Source of the DNA: Rhodobacteraceae bacterium UBA6273
Lineage (GTDB): Bacteria; Pseudomonadota; Alphaproteobacteria; Rhodobacterales; Rhodobacteraceae
Assembly (NCBI GenBank): GCA_002440625.1
Contig: DJUV01000267.1
Span: forward strand, 1-7,252
Reading direction: 5' to 3'
DNA: 7,252 bases
Under the pieces are notes generated by a model that had not been told where the DNA came from, searched no databases, and saw only the letters and a list, made by a program, of their open reading frames with translations. The translations under genes were made by a program, and so were the position numbers. Numbering within the stretch: the stretch's first letter is position 1; each line of letters begins with the position of its first letter. Shown in pieces: positions 1-6,464 of the stretch.

Positions 1-665
1 AGGAATTTGACCGTCAGCACCCGCATCGATGGGCTGATATCCTCATTCTGGCTGATCCGCGCGGTTGCCGTCGCCGAGAGAAGCCGCGCCGCGTAAAAGA
101 GGAGCCCGGTGACGATGGCAGCCTTGAGGATGGCGAGGACCGAAAGGTGGAAGCTGCCGAAATCCACCGCCAGCCCGTCGAGGAAAGCCGCCGCCTGGTC
201 AAGGCTTCCGGCATAGTAAAGCGTGGCGTAGATCGTCAGGCCCCAGATCATCAGGTTGCGCAGGAACTGGTTGCGCACCGCCTGCGCGGCGATGCGGATG
301 AAGAACCACGCGACCGCCACCGTCGCCACCAGCGTCAGCACATAGCGCCGCGAGGGGAAGGCGTAGAGCATCTTGAAGCCGCCCACCGACAGCCATGCCA
401 GCAGGGCGAAGATGCCAAGCTGCAGCCGCCGCCGCAGGATGACGATCCAGCGAAGCTGCCACTTCGGCCGCCCTTCGATGGAAAGGGCCCATGCCTCCAG
501 TCGCGGCCCAATCTGGCGGGCAAGAAGCCACGCCAGGAGGACGCACACCGCCAGCGTCGCCAGTTGCAAAAGCTGGTTCGGCTGGGCCAAAAGCCGGACG
601 TACCACAGGAAATCGGCCCAGATGCCCCGGAACCAGGCCGCGATCACCGTTTGGTCAAACTCCAT
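1..665 (-). CDS. MscS-family mechanosensitive ion channel, N-terminal part (cut by left edge)
   Basis: This minus-strand frame is open from ATG at 665-663 to the window edge, giving 221 codons without a stop. A GGGAGA ribosome binding site (plus-strand 674-679) lies 8 bases upstream and supports the start. The product has about five hydrophobic segments (roughly residues 31-50, 81-103, 108-126, 136-152 and 175-196), separated by Arg-rich loops such as the RRR at 78-80. The last visible residues, NEDISPSMRVLTVKF (207-221), resemble the segment that leads into the pore-lining helix of larger MscS channels, so the pore helix and cytoplasmic beta domain should lie beyond the edge. Proteins of this family sit in the inner membrane and release solutes on hypo-osmotic shock. 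The gene is divergent from the dehydrogenase gene. The family call rests on topology and that short motif only; another multi-pass membrane protein is possible. Confidence 0.72.
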   Translation of the reverse strand, partial: MEFDQTVIAAWFRGIWADFLWYVRLLAQPNQLLQLATLAVCVLLAWLLARQIGPRLEAWALSIEGRPKWQLRWIVILRRRLQLGIFALLAWLSVGGFKMLYAFPSRRYVLTLVATVAVAWFFIRIAAQAVRNQFLRNLMIWGLTIYATLYYAGSLDQAAAFLDGLAVDFGSFHLSVLAILKAAIVTGLLFYAARLLSATATARISQNEDISPSMRVLTVKF

Positions 666-950
666 CACCCGCGTCTCCCGTTTACCAGCTTGGCAAAACT
701 GTGAACGATTGCAAGCCGCGAGGGTTCCGAAAGGCGAGGCTGGGGAAGGTTTCGGTGCCAGCGGTCAGTCTTGGCGCAGTCGAGGACCATCGCCGAGACG
801 GCGCTGGACTTTATTTCTGAACGGTGAATATTTGTACCGGACGGAATAGAGCTGGACCGGATTAACGGACATTATCCCAGTTCAACCGGGCGCCCTATTC
901 GTCGGCATATCTTAAGACTTTCCCGCAATGTCCTTCGGAGCTTGAGCTTC
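666..950. promoter_or_regulatory. Divergent intergenic region between channel and dehydrogenase genes
   Basis: These 285 bases separate two divergent genes and must contain both promoters. I see no convincing protein-coding frame. The region is less GC-rich near 810-870 than the flanking genes (for example the run ctttatttctgaacggtgaatattt), which fits a promoter for the rightward gene, but no clear -35/-10 pair stands out. Small inverted repeats are present: CCGAAA at 727-732 with TTTCGG at 750-755, and CGCCG-AGA-CGGCG at 791-803. Neither is strong enough to call an operator. On the minus strand a TTGCAA lies upstream of the channel gene without a good -10 partner. Confidence 0.4.
937..940 (+). 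promoter_or_regulatory. Ribosome binding site that decides the dehydrogenase start
   Basis: GGAG lies 10 bases before ATG 951. An in-frame TTG at 942 would lengthen the protein by three residues, but it is only one base from this GGAG, too close to be used with it. ATG 951 is therefore preferred. Confidence 0.6.
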
Positions 951-3368
951 ATGACCTATTCTGACACGCACCCCCAAAATGTGAATCTTCTGGTCCGTAT
1001 CGTCGGAATCGTCCTGATTTTTATCGGACTGGTTCTTGCATCTGGCGGTGCCTATCTCGCCGCTATTGGCGGGTCGTGGTATTACCTCCTTGCCGGGCTC
1101 GGCATTGCCACCGCAGGCCATTTCCTGGCGCGGGGGCGGTTCATCGGAGCAATGATCTATCTCGCCGTCTTCGCCTTGAGCTGCATCTGGGCCATCTGGG
1201 AATCGGGCTTCGATTTCTGGCCGCTGGTGCCGCGCCTCGTAGCTCCGATCTTCATCGCGGCAGCCGTGCTTTTGATCGTGCCGCTCATCCGGCCGGAGCA
1301 GGGGCGCCCTGAAGACACACGCCCCTTCGTGCTCGGCGGCCTCGCCATGGCGCTGGCCTTCATCGGCTATTTCGCGATGATGTTCCGCCCGCATGACATC
1401 ATCCGCAATGATGTCGCCGCAGTGCCGGGTGCAGTCAGCGCGACGACAACCGCCAGCGGCGACAACTGGTATTCCTACGGCAAGACCGGCGAGGGCACGC
1501 GCTACGCCCCCTTCGACCAGATCAACCGCGACAACGTGAAGGATCTGGAGGTCGCCTGGACCGCCCGCACCGGCTTCATCGCCGACCAGTCGCAGAACTA
1601 TCAGGACCAGAACACGCCGCTTTACGTGGACGGGACGCTTTACCAATGCGCCGCCAACAGCGCGGTGACGGCGCTTGACGGTGTAACCGGCGAGATCAAG
1701 TGGCAGTTCGATCCCAAGGCAGGGTCGCCGGCCTGGAAGCGGTGCCGGACGCTCGGCTATTTCGATCCCGGCCCCGCAGACCAATGCGGGCCGCGCATCC
1801 TCTTGACCACCACGGACACCCGGCTCTTTGCGCTGAAGGCGGCGGACGGACTGCCCTGCGAAAGCTTCGGCACTAGCGGCGTTGTCGACCTCACGACCGG
1901 TATGGCGCAGGCCACGCCACATGCCGGTGTCGACCCGGAGGAGAACGGCCCCGTCATTCCCGGTTTCCTTGTCCAGACGACCGGGCCTTTCGTCGCCAGG
2001 GACAAGATCATCCTCGGTGCCTGGGTCGGCGACAACGTGAGCCTCGGTGAGCCTTCGGGCGCGGTCCGCGCCTATGACGCGCTGACCGGCCAACAGGTCT
2101 GGGCCTGGGATCTTGGCAATCCCGCGATCACCAACCTGCCGCCCGAAGGGGAGTTCTACACGAAAGGCACACCCAACGTCTGGTCGGCCATGGCTTTCGA
2201 CACCGACCTGAACATGGTCTACCTGCCGCTCGGCAATGCCACGCCCGACTATTACGGTGGCAAGCGCCGCCCGTTTGACGATGAATACAACGCGGCCCTT
2301 GTCGCGCTTGATTTCAACACCGGCAAGGAAGTCTGGCGCTTCCGCACCATGAATCACGATATCTGGGACTATGATCTGCCGTCGCAGCCGAATATCGCCG
2401 ATATTCCCGACGGCAATGGCGGCACCGTGCCGGTTGTGATCCAGACCACCAAGCGCGGCCAGATCTTCGTGCTGGACCGGCGGACCGGCACACCCATCAA
2501 GACGGTCGAGGAAAGGCCTGCGCCAAAAGGTGACGGCACCGCCGAGGGCGAGTATTACGCCGAGACCCAGATCTATTCGACCGGTATCGCGGCGGTTGAC
2601 GCAGATCCGTTGACCGAGCAGCAAATGTGGGGCGCGACGCCGATTGACCAGATGCTCTGCCGCATCCTGTTCCGCACCTACCCCTACGACGGTGATTTCA
2701 CGACACAGTCGACGACACCGACGATCATCTATCCGGGCAACAACGGCGGCATCAACTGGGGCAGCGCGACGGTCGATCAGGAACGCAACATCCTCGTGAC
2801 GGCGGATATGCGGATGCCGGTCATCGGGACGCTGATCGCCCGCGCCCATTTCGAGAAGGACAATCCCAACTTCCAGGGCGACCCGCATGGCGAGTTGTCA
2901 CCGCAGTTCGGGCTTCCCTATGCGCAAAGTGTTGTCAACTTCATGTCGCCGGTCGGCATCCCCTGCCTTGAGCCCCCTTGGGGCACGGTGACCGCCGTCG
3001 ACCTCGCCAGCGGCAAGCTGATCTGGCAGCACCCGGCAGGAACCGCGAAGGACGTGACCTTGCCCGGCCTAGGCATCCAGCCCGGCATCGGATTCTACGT
3101 CGGTATGCCCGCGCTCGGCGGTCCGATCTCCACCAAGGGCGGGCTGACTTTCCACGGCGGAACGCAGGACTACTACATGCGCGCCTACAATACCGAAACG
3201 GGGGAACTTCTCTGGGAAGGGAGCTTGCCCTCCGGCGCGCAATCGACACCGATGACCTACATCGGCAAGGACGGCCGCCAATATGTCGTGACCACGGCGG
3301 GCGGGGCGCGCTACAATCCGAACGACTGGGGCGACTATATTGTCGCCTTCGCACTGCCGAAGGAATAG
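951..3368 (+). CDS. Membrane-bound PQQ-dependent dehydrogenase, glucose/quinate/shikimate family
   Basis: This is a complete 805-residue enzyme, close to the family's usual 800. Five hydrophobic segments (about residues 13-38, 43-60, 64-83, 94-113 and 126-145) form the membrane anchor that passes electrons to ubiquinone. A periplasmic eight-bladed PQQ propeller follows from about 165. Compared from memory with E. coli glucose dehydrogenase, it keeps Trp411 (E. coli W404), the catalytic-aspartate segment HDIWDYD at 469-475 (D466), Lys501 in TTKRGQIFVLDRR (K493), Asn597 in PGNNG (N607) and Asp740 in QDYYMRAY (D730). The C-terminal half also has WGAT, LGGPIST and the DYIVAFALP ending. Positions matching E. 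coli His262 and His775 appear to be Phe271 and Ala786, so glucose is doubtful as substrate and quinate, shikimate, a polyol or something else is possible. No pqq or partner genes are in the window. The family call is firm and the substrate is open, so no symbol is given. Confidence 0.95.
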   Translation: MTYSDTHPQNVNLLVRIVGIVLIFIGLVLASGGAYLAAIGGSWYYLLAGLGIATAGHFLARGRFIGAMIYLAVFALSCIWAIWESGFDFWPLVPRLVAPIFIAAAVLLIVPLIRPEQGRPEDTRPFVLGGLAMALAFIGYFAMMFRPHDIIRNDVAAVPGAVSATTTASGDNWYSYGKTGEGTRYAPFDQINRDNVKDLEVAWTARTGFIADQSQNYQDQNTPLYVDGTLYQCAANSAVTALDGVTGEIKWQFDPKAGSPAWKRCRTLGYFDPGPADQCGPRILLTTTDTRLFALKAADGLPCESFGTSGVVDLTTGMAQATPHAGVDPEENGPVIPGFLVQTTGPFVARDKIILGAWVGDNVSLGEPSGAVRAYDALTGQQVWAWDLGNPAITNLPPEGEFYTKGTPNVWSAMAFDTDLNMVYLPLGNATPDYYGGKRRPFDDEYNAALVALDFNTGKEVWRFRTMNHDIWDYDLPSQPNIADIPDGNGGTVPVVIQTTKRGQIFVLDRRTGTPIKTVEERPAPKGDGTAEGEYYAETQIYSTGIAAVDADPLTEQQMWGATPIDQMLCRILFRTYPYDGDFTTQSTTPTIIYPGNNGGINWGSATVDQERNILVTADMRMPVIGTLIARAHFEKDNPNFQGDPHGELSPQFGLPYAQSVVNFMSPVGIPCLEPPWGTVTAVDLASGKLIWQHPAGTAKDVTLPGLGIQPGIGFYVGMPALGGPISTKGGLTFHGGTQDYYMRAYNTETGELLWEGSLPSGAQSTPMTYIGKDGRQYVVTTAGGARYNPNDWGDYIVAFALPKE

Positions 3369-3551
3369 GTGCCGGACCGGCCGCGGCAGGAGCCATTGCT
3401 CCTGTCGCACCCCGGTGGTCCGACGGGGTTGCGGGACGGGGTGCGAGGGTGTATTTCCTCCGCAATGAAACGCATCTTCGACATGGACGACCGCGCGCGC
3501 CTGCCCTGGCGGTTCTACGGCGAAAGCCTGTCGATTCTCGCGCGACTTTGA
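3369..3551 (+). CDS. Possible short ORF / leader peptide before leuC (doubtful)
   Basis: A 60-codon frame starts at GTG immediately after the dehydrogenase TAG and ends at TGA 3549-3551. A GAAGGA (3359-3364) inside the dehydrogenase tail is only 4 bases upstream, a tight but possible ribosome site. The frame carries three consecutive Leu codons (residues 10-12) that lie on the loop edge and right arm of the first hairpin. The product has no recognisable domain and is rich in Arg, Pro and Leu. An internal ATG at 3465 would give a 28-residue peptide starting MKRIFDMDD, but it has no good ribosome site. It may be a leader peptide, a small protein or a chance frame; chance is most likely. Confidence 0.18.
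   Translation: MPDRPRQEPLLLSHPGGPTGLRDGVRGCISSAMKRIFDMDDRARLPWRFYGESLSILARL
3383..3408 (+). terminator. 11-bp hairpin just after the dehydrogenase stop, without T tract
   Basis: Left arm GCGGCAGGAGC (3383-3393), loop CATT, right arm GCTCCTGTCGC (3398-3408). The stem is 11 bp with one G-T pair. It begins 15 bases past the dehydrogenase stop, a normal place for a terminator or an mRNA 3'-end stabiliser. The bases that follow are ACCCCGG, not T-rich, so it is not a canonical rho-independent terminator. A regulatory role in the leuC leader is an alternative. Confidence 0.4.
3406..3445 (+). repeat. 9-bp inverted repeat overlapping the first hairpin
   Basis: CGCACCCCG (3406-3414) is the exact reverse complement of CGGGGTGCG (3437-3445), with a 22-base loop. 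The left arm shares three bases (3406-3408) with the right arm of the preceding hairpin, so the two stems compete in part. The role is unknown; it could be part of a leader structure or incidental in GC-rich DNA. Confidence 0.4.
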
Positions 3552-3616
3552 CGCGCCCTTTCGCGGCCTGTGGCTGCGTGACGCCTCTGCCCATTCCCCA
3601 TTTGTGAGATACCGCC

Positions 3617-5020
3617 ATGGCCGGCAAGACACTCTATGACAAGATCTGGGATGCCCACGTCGCCGATGAACAGGACGACGGCACCTGCCTGCTTTATATC
3701 GACCGCCACCTCGTGCATGAGGTGACAAGCCCTCAAGCCTTCGAAGGCCTGCGCATTGCGGGCCGCAAGGTGCGCGCGCCGGAAAAGACCATCGCCGTCC
3801 CGGACCACAACGTGCCGACGACCGAAGGCCGCGACAAGCATATCGACAACGAGGAAAGCCGTATCCAGGTCGAGGCGCTCGACAAGAACGCGCGCGATTT
3901 CGGCATCAATTACTACCCGGTGTCGGACATCCGCCAGGGCATCGTCCATATCGTCGGGCCGGAACAGGGCTGGACCCTGCCGGGGATGACGGTGGTTTGT
4001 GGCGACTCGCACACGGCGACGCATGGCGCCTTCGGTGCGCTGGCGCATGGCATCGGCACCTCGGAGGTCGAACATGTGCTGGCAACCCAGACGCTGATCC
4101 AGAAGAAGTCGAAGAACATGAAGGTCGAGATCACCGGCAAGCTTCGCCCCGGTGTCACGGCAAAGGACATCACCCTGTCGGTGATCGGCGCGACCGGCAC
4201 CGCCGGCGGCACCGGCTATGTCATCGAGTATTGTGGCGAGGCGATCCGCGACCTTTCCATGGAAGGCCGCATGACCGTCTGCAACATGGCGATCGAGGGC
4301 GGCGCGCGGGCAGGCCTGATCGCGCCGGATGAGACGACCTATGCCTATGTCATGGGCCGCCCCCATGCGCCGAAGGCCGCGCAGTGGGAAGCTGCCCTGA
4401 CCTGGTGGAAGACGCTGCATTCCGACGACGACGCCCATTGGGACAAGGTCGTGACCCTGAAGGGCGAGGATATCGCCCCGGTCGTGACCTGGGGCACCAG
4501 CCCCGAGGATGTGCTGCCGATCACCGGCGCGGTCCCCGCGGCGGAAGACTTCAAGGGCGGCAAGGTCGAGGCTGCCGCGCGGTCGCTTGACTACATGGGG
4601 CTGAAGCCGGGCACGAAGCTGACCGACATCAAGATTGACACCGTCTTCATCGGCTCCTGCACCAACGGTCGGATCGAGGACCTGAGGGCGGCGGCCGCCA
4701 TCCTCAAAGGCAAGAAGATCAAGGACGGGATGCGGGCGATGGTTGTCCCTGGCTCCGGCCTCGTGCGCGCGCAGGCGGAAGAAGAGGGTCTGGCGCAGAT
4801 CTTCATCGACGCCGGTTTCGAATGGCGGCTTGCCGGCTGTTCCATGTGCCTTGCTATGAACCCCGACCAGTTGTCGCCCGGCGAACGCTGTGCCGCCACC
4901 TCCAACCGCAACTTCGAGGGCCGTCAGGGCCGGGGCGGACGCACCCACCTGATGTCGCCCGCGATGGCGGCGGCGGCGGCGGTCACGGGCCACCTGACCG
5001 ATGTGCGCGAATTGATGTGA
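3617..5020 (+). CDS. leuC: 3-isopropylmalate dehydratase large subunit
   Basis: LeuC and LeuD together form isopropylmalate isomerase, which converts 2-isopropylmalate to 3-isopropylmalate in the cytoplasm, the second step of the leucine branch. The 467-residue length is typical. The N-terminus [14 protein letters not shown] and the aconitase-superfamily segments [29 protein letters not shown] and [14 protein letters not shown] are in order. The three [4Fe-4S] ligands are visible: Cys348 in GSCTNGR, and Cys408 and Cys411 in [12 protein letters not shown]. The segment [18 protein letters not shown] near the C-terminus is also characteristic. ATG 3617 is chosen because it gives the standard N-terminus; its ribosome site is weak (GTGAGA at 3604-3609, 7 bases away). 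The gene is followed after 10 bases by a membrane protein gene and then leuD. Confidence 0.98.
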   Translation: MAGKTLYDKIWDAHVADEQDDGTCLLYIDRHLVHEVTSPQAFEGLRIAGRKVRAPEKTIAVPDHNVPTTEGRDKHIDNEESRIQVEALDKNARDFGINYYPVSDIRQGIVHIVGPEQGWTLPGMTVVCGDSHTATHGAFGALAHGIGTSEVEHVLATQTLIQKKSKNMKVEITGKLRPGVTAKDITLSVIGATGTAGGTGYVIEYCGEAIRDLSMEGRMTVCNMAIEGGARAGLIAPDETTYAYVMGRPHAPKAAQWEAALTWWKTLHSDDDAHWDKVVTLKGEDIAPVVTWGTSPEDVLPITGAVPAAEDFKGGKVEAAARSLDYMGLKPGTKLTDIKIDTVFIGSCTNGRIEDLRAAAAILKGKKIKDGMRAMVVPGSGLVRAQAEEEGLAQIFIDAGFEWRLAGCSMCLAMNPDQLSPGERCAATSNRNFEGRQGRGGRTHLMSPAMAAAAAVTGHLTDVRELM

Positions 5021-5022
5021 GG
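5019..5022 (+). promoter_or_regulatory. Ribosome binding site overlapping the leuC stop codon
   Basis: GAGG overlaps the leuC TGA (5018-5020) and sits 8 bases before ATG 5031. Ribosomes ending on leuC would expose or reuse this site, so translational coupling of leuC and the next gene is likely. Confidence 0.65.
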
Positions 5023-5030
5023 ATCTTGGG

Positions 5031-5543
5031 ATGAAGCTGCCGATCCTGTTCATCGTTGCCGGCGCGCTGATGGTGGCGGGCGGCATCCTCGCCCTCGCCA
5101 ACCCATTCGCGGCATCTATTGCCGTGACGACGCTGGTCGGGATCTTCCTCCTGATCGGCGGCACGGGTCAGATGTGGGCCGCCTATTCCACGCCCAAGGA
5201 CGATCACCGGCTCTGGCACGGCATCCTTGGCCTTTTGTCGCTCGTCCTCGGCGTCATGCTGATGGCGAACCCACTGGCGGGCACGCTGTCCCTGACGCTG
5301 ATCGTCGGGCTCCTGTTCCTTCTGAACGGGGCCGGTCGGATGATTGTGGCGCTGAGGCTCAGGGACACGCGCTACTACTGGCTGCTTCTCATCTCCGGCG
5401 CGCTGTCGGTGCTGATCGGCTTTCTGGTGCTCGCCAACATCGCCACCGCCGCAACCTGGCTTCTCGGCTTCCTCCTCGGCATCCAGCTGATGGCCGAGGG
5501 TGCCGTCCTTCTTGCGCTTGGCCTCCTCGCCCGCCAGCGCTGA
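5031..5543 (+). CDS. HdeD/DUF308-like small integral membrane protein
   Basis: This 170-residue, very hydrophobic protein has six predicted membrane segments arranged as three helical hairpins. The segments repeat: Gly11/67/123, Gly18/74/130 and the ANP/ANP/ANI triplets at 23, 79 and 135 recur at exactly 56-residue intervals, and Met48/104 fits the same period. This repeated glycine plus ANP pattern is what I associate with the HdeD (DUF308) family, named after an E. coli acid-resistance membrane protein whose mechanism is unclear. Charged residues cluster in the loops (PKDDHR at 55-60, RLRDTR at 109-114) and at the C-terminus (RQR). The start follows leuC by 10 bases with a good ribosome site. 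Its position between leuC and leuD implies shared expression, but nothing in the sequence shows a role in leucine synthesis. It lacks the charged vestibule expected of a typical transporter. Confidence 0.85.
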   Translation: MKLPILFIVAGALMVAGGILALANPFAASIAVTTLVGIFLLIGGTGQMWAAYSTPKDDHRLWHGILGLLSLVLGVMLMANPLAGTLSLTLIVGLLFLLNGAGRMIVALRLRDTRYYWLLLISGALSVLIGFLVLANIATAATWLLGFLLGIQLMAEGAVLLALGLLARQR

Positions 5544-5570
5544 ACCACATTCGGGGACATGCGCCCCAGC

Positions 5571-5576
5571 AAAGGA
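5571..5576 (+). promoter_or_regulatory. Ribosome binding site of leuD
   Basis: AAAGGA lies 8 bases before ATG 5585. This fixes the leuD start there and rules out longer versions, since the same frame stays open back to an ATG at 5174 inside the membrane protein gene. Confidence 0.7.
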
Positions 5577-5584
5577 CCCTGACT

Positions 5585-6190
5585 ATGGACAAGTTCACCA
5601 CCCTGACCGGCATCGCGGCGCCCATGCCGCTGGTCAACATCGACACCGACATGATCATCCCCAAGCAGTTCCTGAAGACGATCAAGCGTTCGGGCCTTGG
5701 CAAGAACCTCTTCGACGAGATGCGCTTTACCCAGGATGGGCAGGAAATCCCCGATTTCGTGCTGAACCAGCCCGCCTACCGCAGGGCGGAGATCATTGTC
5801 GCCGGTGACAACTTCGGCTGCGGCTCGTCGCGCGAACACGCGCCTTGGGCGCTTCTCGACTTCGGCATCCGCTGCGTGATCTCGACCTCCTTCGCAGACA
5901 TCTTCTTCAACAACTGCTTCAAGAACGGCATCCTGCCGATCGTCCTGCCGGAGGAGGCCGTGGCGGTTCTGATGGAGGATGCACGGAGGGGCGCCAACGC
6001 CCGTATGACCGTGAACCTCGAGGATCAGACCGTGACGACCTCGGACGGCAAGAGCTATTCCTTTGAGGTCGACGCCTTCCGCAAGCACTGCCTTCTGAAC
6101 GGATTGGACGATATCGGCCTCACGCTTGAGAAAGTTTCGGCCATCGACAGCTTCGAGAAGATCGCGGGGCAGAGCCGCCCTTGGGTCTGA
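5585..6190 (+). CDS. leuD: 3-isopropylmalate dehydratase small subunit
   Basis: This is the small (swivel-domain) subunit that pairs with LeuC to isomerise isopropylmalate. The 201-residue length is the bacterial norm. Family hallmarks in order: [19 protein letters not shown] (14-32), the substrate-loop segment [17 protein letters not shown] (near 79-95), [18 protein letters not shown] after it, and the C-terminal [11 protein letters not shown]. The start is set by the AAAGGA site and by the family's usual N-terminus. It lies 41 bases after the HdeD-like gene on the same strand and is followed at once by a strong terminator, so it is the last gene of the leuC unit. leuB, which often lies near, is not directly next to it here. 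Confidence 0.98.
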   Translation: MDKFTTLTGIAAPMPLVNIDTDMIIPKQFLKTIKRSGLGKNLFDEMRFTQDGQEIPDFVLNQPAYRRAEIIVAGDNFGCGSSREHAPWALLDFGIRCVISTSFADIFFNNCFKNGILPIVLPEEAVAVLMEDARRGANARMTVNLEDQTVTTSDGKSYSFEVDAFRKHCLLNGLDDIGLTLEKVSAIDSFEKIAGQSRPWV

Positions 6191-6214
6191 TAACCCAATA
6201 AATACAGCATCTTG

Positions 6215-6243
6215 GGCCGCCCCATTCGGGCGGCCTTATTCTT
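6215..6243 (+). terminator. Rho-independent terminator after leuD
   Basis: GGCCGCCC (6215-6222) pairs perfectly with GGGCGGCC (6228-6235) across a 5-base CATTC loop. The T-rich tract TTATTCTT (6236-6243) follows directly. It lies 25 bases past the leuD stop and ends the leuC-leuD unit. Confidence 0.9.
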
Positions 6244-6369
6244 GCGCGAATGTCGGCGGAATCTTGCTCATGAAATGATGCATTGCCGCACCACTTCTTC
6301 CACGAAATCGCCCCAAAGAACCGCTTTACCTTATCGAAAGTTGAAGGGGAGCTGGAAGTGGGCGAGATA

Positions 6370-6462
6370 ATGTCAAAAATGAGGCAGTTCGCCGGCCAGG
6401 GCGGGCTCAATGTGGAAGAGGGGCGCGGCACCGCATCCGTCCCCGCCAGGTTGAGGGCATAG
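6370..6462 (+). CDS. Possible 30-residue upstream ORF (doubtful)
   Basis: The frame starts ATG TCA AAA ATG and ends TAG two bases before the GTG of the membrane protein gene, a spacing that would allow translational coupling. The peptide (MSKMRQFAGQGG, then a mixed-charge tail ending RLRA) has no recognisable domain or hydrophobic segment. The ribosome site is poor (GGCGAG 4 bases upstream). The frame could extend to GTG 6358 or TTG 6283. It may be chance. Confidence 0.15.
   Translation: MSKMRQFAGQGGLNVEEGRGTASVPARLRA
6453..6457 (+). promoter_or_regulatory. Ribosome binding site that decides a GTG start
   Basis: GAGGG lies 7 bases before GTG 6465. The first in-frame ATG is 24 codons further on, inside the first hydrophobic region and without a comparable site, so GTG is the likely start. 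Confidence 0.7.
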
Positions 6463-6464
6463 AC

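Larger units (their letters stand above)
3369..3616 (+). other. Leader/intergenic region upstream of leuC
   Basis: These 248 bases lie between the dehydrogenase stop and leuC. The first 80 bases hold two overlapping inverted repeats, listed separately. A frame starting at GTG 3369, directly after the dehydrogenase TAG, stays open to TGA 3549-3551. It contains TTG CTC CTG (three Leu codons, 3396-3404) and an internal ATG at 3465. The remaining 65 bases before leuC are C-rich with no obvious promoter. No long T tract follows either hairpin, so it is unclear whether transcription ends here. The leuC promoter should lie in this stretch unless leuC is read through from the dehydrogenase gene. Confidence 0.5.
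6244..6464 (+). promoter_or_regulatory. Intergenic region upstream of the last gene
   Basis: These 221 bases follow the terminator, so the promoter of the last gene should lie here. The base composition is visibly less GC-rich from 6250 to 6380 than in the genes. No clear -35/-10 pair can be named. A small frame, ATG 6370 to TAG 6460-6462 (30 codons; open in the same frame back to a TGA at 6271), ends two bases before the GTG start of the next gene. A 14-base word (6434-6447) recurs inside that gene. Confidence 0.4.

Noticed and set aside
791..803. CGCCG-AGA-CGGCG mini-hairpin in the divergent region
   Set aside because: The 5-bp stem is short for GC-rich DNA, has no gene end next to it, and is followed by a T-rich stretch only after several bases. 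It is not a credible terminator or operator.
147..849. Overlapping plus-strand frames of 109-185 codons opposite and beyond the channel gene
   Set aside because: The products are Arg/Gln/Pro-rich without hydrophobic pattern or motifs, and the minus-strand frame there encodes a coherent membrane protein with a ribosome site.
942..950. TTG start three codons before the chosen dehydrogenase start
   Set aside because: The only ribosome site (GGAG, 937-940) is one base from this TTG but 10 bases from ATG 951.
912..2888. 658-codon open frame on the minus strand opposite the dehydrogenase gene
   Set aside because: It lies wholly opposite a well-supported gene. Its translation is rich in Arg, Gly, Asp and His with no domain order, typical of an antisense frame kept open by GC-ending codons.
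2978..3607. 209-codon plus-strand frame across the dehydrogenase end and into the leuC leader
   Set aside because: It is out of frame with the dehydrogenase, Arg-rich, and lacks a ribosome site and motifs. It would also conflict with the well-matched C-terminus DYIVAFALPKE.
3515..5164. 549-codon minus-strand frame opposite leuC
   Set aside because: Same reasoning: leuC is unambiguous, and the antisense product shows no family features and runs across gene boundaries.
5174..5584. Upstream extension of the leuD frame to an ATG at 5174
   Set aside because: It would overlap most of the HdeD-like gene. The extension is Arg/Pro-rich, and leuD has its own ribosome site and standard N-terminus at 5585.
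6181..6198. TTGGGT...ACCCAA inverted repeat over the leuD stop codon
   Set aside because: Only 6 bp with no T tract. The stronger hairpin just downstream explains termination.
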